Assembly: GCA_020430675.1 (NCBI GenBank)
Contig: JAGQJJ010000117.1
Location: forward strand, 1 to 8,810
Direction of reading: 5' to 3'
DNA from: Myxococcales bacterium
Lineage (GTDB): Bacteria; Myxococcota; Bradymonadia; UBA7976; UBA1532
Length of the DNA: 8,810 bases
Each line of letters begins with the position of its first letter. Position 1 is the stretch's first letter. Positions 6,051 to 8,810 of this stretch are shown one piece after another. The notes beneath the pieces are model-generated. The model made no database searches. It saw only the letters and a list, made by a program, of their open reading frames with translations, and was not told where the DNA came from. The position numbers and the translations under genes are program-made.

Positions 6051-7622
6051 TCAGCCTCCATTTTCCCACGCATCACGGGTGCCCAGCCACCGCATCGCGC
6101 CGTCTGCCGGGTAGTCGAACGACGGCGCGGGCAGCGCGCGCGTACATGCCGTGTCGAGCGCACCTTTCGGATTCGCGGTGAACTGCCGGACGAGCGCCTG
6201 CGCGCAGGGGTGCCAGAGCACGCCATGCGTGAGATACGGCAGCTCGACGTAGTGTTGATGGTCGCCGGCGAAGGTCTCGGCAAACGGCTCGGCCACCGCG
6301 CGCGTTGTCGCCGGGTCCATCGTGCCCTGGAGCATGAGCATCGGGACGCGGGTCTCGGCCAAGGCGCCCCAGCGGTCTTCGCGCGGGGAGCGAGGCCAGG
6401 CATCGGCCAAGGTGGCCAGCACCTTGGACTCTTCGCCCGTGGCGTAGAGCGTCTCGTGCAGCGCTTCAACCTCAGCGAGCGTGGGCGGCGGGTCGGGCAG
6501 AAGCTCGGACAAGATGACGTGAAAGCGCAACGCCGACGAATAGGCGCCCAGGGCGTTGCGGCCGCTCACGCCCACGAAGGCGAGGTCATTGAAGTGATCC
6601 ACGGCTTCGATGTCGCCAGGTTCACATCGCGCATACCGATACAGCACGGCGGGCAGATAATCGCGGGCTTGCGGGTGGAAGAGCGCCAGCGCGATATAGC
6701 TGCGCAGGGCGTCGCTGTCCGCCTCCAGCTCGGGGCAGTGCCCGCCGCCGGCGACGCGCGCAAAGAGCGCGCCGACAAAACCCCACGGGTCACCGCCGAG
6801 CTTCGCGTTGCAGGTGGCGTTCTGGGCGCAGAGTCCGAACAGGGTCCGCGCGACCTCGTTTGTCGCCGCGTCCTGGTACAGCGAAGCGTCGCAACGACCC
6901 GGCGGACAGAGACCCTCGACGATGACCCCGTCGGCCTGATCAGCGAAGCGTTGCAGATAGCGGTTGGCCCAATACGTGCCAAACGAGCCCCCGTAGACAA
7001 AGACCGGCCGCTCGTCGCGCAGCGCGCCGATGAGCATGCCCAGGTCGCGCGCCGACGCGGTCGTCGAGAAGTGATCGAGGGTCGCGCCCCGTTCGCTTCG
7101 CAGCCGCTCGGCACATCCCAAGAAGTCTTCGCGCGCGAGCACGGCGTCACAATCCAGGTACGACGACGCGCCGGTGCCGCGGAAGTCCAGGAGATACAGG
7201 TCGAAGTCCGGGAAGAAGCCCGAAATGCCCGCGAGGCTGCTGCCCGCCTGCCCCGGGCCGCCCGCCAGAACAAAGACCTGGCCCCGCGCGCCGGGTGAGG
7301 CCACGCGCGCCAGATGCACCGAGAGGGTCGGGCCATCGACGTCGTCCCAGTCGGCCGGCAGCTCGATGTCGACGCACTCACCCGCGACCGGGCCCGGCAG
7401 CGTGCAGTTCGTCCAATCGAGCACCCCGGGCGTCCATGGCGTTGCTGCGTCCGCCCCCTCCGCGTCGAGCGCGGCATCCGGGGGCGGCTCGACCGCCTCG
7501 TCATCATGCGCATCGGCGTCCTGCGCCCGGGCGTCGGTCGGCTCGACCGGGGCTCCATCTTCCGAGTCGGAGCAGCCGACGCCCCATACCAGCGGCAGAA
7601 AAACCAGGATCGCGCTTCGCAT
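6051..7622 (-). CDS. Secreted alpha/beta-hydrolase lipoprotein (prolyl/tripeptidyl aminopeptidase-like)
   Basis: A 523-residue protein. MRSAILVFLPLVWGVGC is a lipoprotein-like signal (Cys17; Gly at -3 is atypical), followed by an acidic linker (about 28-60, DARAQDADAHDDE). The hydrolase domain has the oxyanion-loop motif LAGGPGQAGSS (119-129), YLLDFRGTGAS (143-153), the nucleophile elbow YGGSFG with Ser213, a probable acid Asp436 in LQGTMDP, and His466 in YLTHGVLWHPC. This layout matches family S33 peptidases such as prolyl iminopeptidase and secreted tripeptidyl aminopeptidases with a TAP-like C-terminal domain, so cleavage of short peptides from their N-terminus is likely, though esterase activity is possible. 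Twelve Cys after the lipobox suggest disulfides and an oxidising location. The start at 7622 has GGGAGG five bases upstream; a 218-codon open extension upstream is rejected because it lacks family similarity and crosses the CPBP gene. Confidence 0.88.
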   Translation of the reverse strand: MRSAILVFLPLVWGVGCSDSEDGAPVEPTDARAQDADAHDDEAVEPPPDAALDAEGADAATPWTPGVLDWTNCTLPGPVAGECVDIELPADWDDVDGPTLSVHLARVASPGARGQVFVLAGGPGQAGSSLAGISGFFPDFDLYLLDFRGTGASSYLDCDAVLAREDFLGCAERLRSERGATLDHFSTTASARDLGMLIGALRDERPVFVYGGSFGTYWANRYLQRFADQADGVIVEGLCPPGRCDASLYQDAATNEVARTLFGLCAQNATCNAKLGGDPWGFVGALFARVAGGGHCPELEADSDALRSYIALALFHPQARDYLPAVLYRYARCEPGDIEAVDHFNDLAFVGVSGRNALGAYSSALRFHVILSELLPDPPPTLAEVEALHETLYATGEESKVLATLADAWPRSPREDRWGALAETRVPMLMLQGTMDPATTRAVAEPFAETFAGDHQHYVELPYLTHGVLWHPCAQALVRQFTANPKGALDTACTRALPAPSFDYPADGAMRWLGTRDAWENGG

Positions 7623-7777
7623 GGTCGCCTCCCTTCTGCGGCCGCGCACCGCCGTCCGAGACGTCGAGCCAAGTATGAACCGCAACGGGCTGCCGGGGAA
7701 CGACGAGCCGAACGGGTCGCTGTCTCTTGGGCACCCGCAAAGTCGGCCGCGAAGCGCCCCGAAGCCGGTGGAAGGGC

Positions 7778-8488
7778 TCAGCCGGCCCGGGCCATCATGG
7801 TGAGCGCGATGGCCGTCAGGTTGAAGCTGACGTGCATCGCGATGGCGGGCCAGAGCGATCCCACCCGCAGCCGGATCAGCGCGGCGACAAAGCCGAGCAG
7901 ACCCGCGCCGACCATGCTGCCCGGATCGCTGTGGCCGTAGCCGAACACGACGCTCGTGGCGACGATCGCGGTCGTCGGGCCGTACCAGCTGGCCGTCGCG
8001 GGCAACAACGCGCCACGAAAGAGCAGCTCTTCGACGAAGGGCGTCAGTCCGCCGACGACCGCGATCAAGCCCAACAGCGCCATCGACTCGCCCGCGTCGG
8101 CAAACAGTTGCTCGACCTGCGGATTGGTCACGTCCAGGCCCAGAAGCTGGCGCACCCCGGCGGCCACCAGGGCAAACACCGGCTGCGCGAGCAGCCCGGC
8201 GAGCAGGCCAAGCGCAACCGCCGAACCACTCACGCGACCCAGCCCAAACGCCGCCGGACCCAGCCGCAGGCGCCACGCGATCCCGACGAGCGCGACCAGC
8301 AGCGCCCCGTTCATGATCAAGAACGGCACCAGAAAGGGCAGCGCGCGCCCGGCCAGAAAGACGCCAAGGACGCGCAGGCCGAGGGTCATCAGCAGCAGCG
8401 GCAGCAGCGCCGACTTCGGCCAGGCGACCGAGGGTGGCCCCGGCGGATCTGGCGGACCTGGAGGGGCAGGGACTTCAGTCGAGGTCAT
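7778..8488 (-). CDS. CPBP family intramembrane metalloprotease
   Basis: A 236-residue integral membrane protein of the CPBP (CAAX protease and bacteriocin-processing, Abi) family, which cleaves peptides within or next to the membrane. The defining motifs are present: EELLFRG with Glu153, Glu154 and Arg158; FGYGHSDP with His186; and HVSFNL with His219 and Asn223. Several hydrophobic helices are visible (about 27-48, 51-72, 88-110, 135-150, 172-185, 193-206 and 210-230). The N-terminus carries a Pro-rich segment (PAPPGPPDPPGPPS), probably a flexible cytoplasmic tail. Start at 8488 is chosen because an upstream open extension has no family similarity, but no ribosome-binding site precedes it; a GC hairpin lies there instead. 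It is 155 bp upstream of the hydrolase gene. Substrate unknown; bacteriocin immunity, prenyl-type processing and regulated proteolysis are all known in the family. Confidence 0.9.
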   Translation of the reverse strand: MTSTEVPAPPGPPDPPGPPSVAWPKSALLPLLLMTLGLRVLGVFLAGRALPFLVPFLIMNGALLVALVGIAWRLRLGPAAFGLGRVSGSAVALGLLAGLLAQPVFALVAAGVRQLLGLDVTNPQVEQLFADAGESMALLGLIAVVGGLTPFVEELLFRGALLPATASWYGPTTAIVATSVVFGYGHSDPGSMVGAGLLGFVAALIRLRVGSLWPAIAMHVSFNLTAIALTMMARAG

Positions 8489-8490
8489 GC

Positions 8491-8506
8491 CGCGCGCTGG
8501 CGCGCG
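8491..8506. repeat. Perfect 7-bp GC inverted repeat just upstream of the CPBP start
   Basis: CGCGCGC (8491-8497) and GCGCGCG (8500-8506) pair around a 2-nt centre. On the minus strand the repeat ends 2 bp before the CPBP ATG, occupying the position of a ribosome-binding site. It may restrict translation, or it may be a chance product of high GC. Confidence 0.45.
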
Positions 8507-8585
8507 ACTCGCCGGCCGGGCGGGGTGACCGCGAAGTCTTCTGGCATGCCATCGCACATCACAGCGACAAGCGGGCGCACCGCGC

Positions 8586-8810
8586 TCAAGGCAGGCCGCC
8601 CAGATTGCCCGCCGGCCCGTCACTGCCCGCATTGCCCTGGCCCACCAGCGGCGCGCTGCTATTGCCGCCCTGGCCCGCCGGCCCGCCGGTGGGCACATCG
8701 CCGTCCAGATCGAAGATATTTGTGACCAAATAGTCTGGATTTAGACCATTGAGCGGCGCGACAAAGATGTCGAAGCTGGCCCCGCCCTGACCGCCGCCGC
8801 CGCCGCCACC
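8586..8810 (-). CDS. Gly-rich repetitive protein, C-terminal fragment
   Basis: The last 74 residues of a gene that begins beyond the right edge. The visible part starts with seven consecutive Gly and QGG, continues with a non-repetitive core (SFDIFVAPLNGLNPDYLVTN), then a Gly/Asn/Pro-rich tail (TGGPAGQGGN, GQGNAGSDGPAGNLGGLP), ending at TGA. The style is that of large Gly-rich surface or secreted proteins with GGxGG loops, superficially like mycobacterial PGRS regions or collagen-like repeats, but no family can be assigned from this fragment. The frame has no stops and mostly strong third-position GC; the core, however, has several A/T-ending codons, giving it a lower GC than its surroundings. 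Downstream lies the CPBP gene after 97 bp. Confidence 0.65.
   Translation of the reverse strand, partial: GGGGGGGQGGASFDIFVAPLNGLNPDYLVTNIFDLDGDVPTGGPAGQGGNSSAPLVGQGNAGSDGPAGNLGGLP

Noticed and set aside
5760..7298. Plus-strand open frame of 512 codons opposite the hydrolase and small lipoprotein
   Set aside because: Antisense shadow of the S33-type hydrolase, with no signal peptide, domain or motif.
7681..7696. Sigma54-like GGCAG...TTGC on the minus strand upstream of the hydrolase
   Set aside because: The spacing between GG and GC is nine instead of the required ten bases, and the -24 element is degenerate.
7623..8276. 218-codon upstream extension of the hydrolase frame
   Set aside because: It crosses the gap and lies in a different frame within the CPBP gene; the start at 7622 has an excellent ribosome-binding site and begins a signal sequence.
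8784..8807. GCC trinucleotide run at the right edge as a microsatellite
   Set aside because: It is explained by glycine codons in the minus-strand Gly-rich protein; only a handful of units are visible.
1..8810. CRISPR array, tRNA/rRNA, transposase, integrase or attachment-site structure
   Set aside because: No regularly spaced repeats, no cloverleaf or conserved rRNA sequence, and no recombinase-like protein was found on either strand.

Overview
The window is very GC-rich. Its genes show strong G/C preference at the third codon position, frequent GTG/TTG starts, many lipoproteins with acidic or Ala/Asp/Gly-rich linkers, and a Gly-rich surface-type protein. This style fits a deltaproteobacterial lineage such as Myxococcota (Polyangia- or Bradymonadales-like). 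That placement is inferred from composition and protein style only. No rRNA, tRNA, CRISPR array, transposase or phage gene was seen.

Layout, left to right. (1) Minus strand, 1-882: the N-terminal 294 residues of a lipoprotein with a helical domain that runs in one frame into a YugP-like zinc-metallopeptidase core; it is cut by the window edge. (2) Minus strand, 952-3134: a translationally coupled pair, a CoA-transferase/hydrolase followed by a class IV PLP aminotransferase, overlapping by four bases (GTGA). A promoter-like, inverted-repeat intergenic region separates this pair from gene 1. (3) Plus strand, 3178-5639: a small outer-membrane beta-barrel-like protein with a His/Asp-rich loop, divergent from the CoA-transferase across only 43 bp; then, after a largely empty 240-bp stretch, a secreted TPR protein overlapping (ATGA) a Pro/Ala/Glu-rich lipoprotein. 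(4) Minus strand, 5660-8810, convergent with the previous block: a tiny Asp/Ala/Gly-rich lipoprotein, a Cys-rich secreted alpha/beta-hydrolase lipoprotein of the prolyl/tripeptidyl aminopeptidase type, a CPBP intramembrane protease, and the C-terminal end of a Gly-rich protein cut by the window edge.

How the genes may work together: only two pairs are tightly linked. The CoA-transferase/aminotransferase pair suggests conversion of an amino acid or keto/hydroxy acid to a CoA thioester, with substrate unknown. The TPR-protein/acidic lipoprotein pair suggests an envelope complex. Most other genes encode envelope or secreted proteins and look like ordinary neighbours.

I do not see a clear undescribed defence, mobile or biosynthetic system. 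The items most worth following up are the lipoprotein-YugP fusion, the promoter-containing inverted repeat at 910-949, and the two coupled gene pairs.
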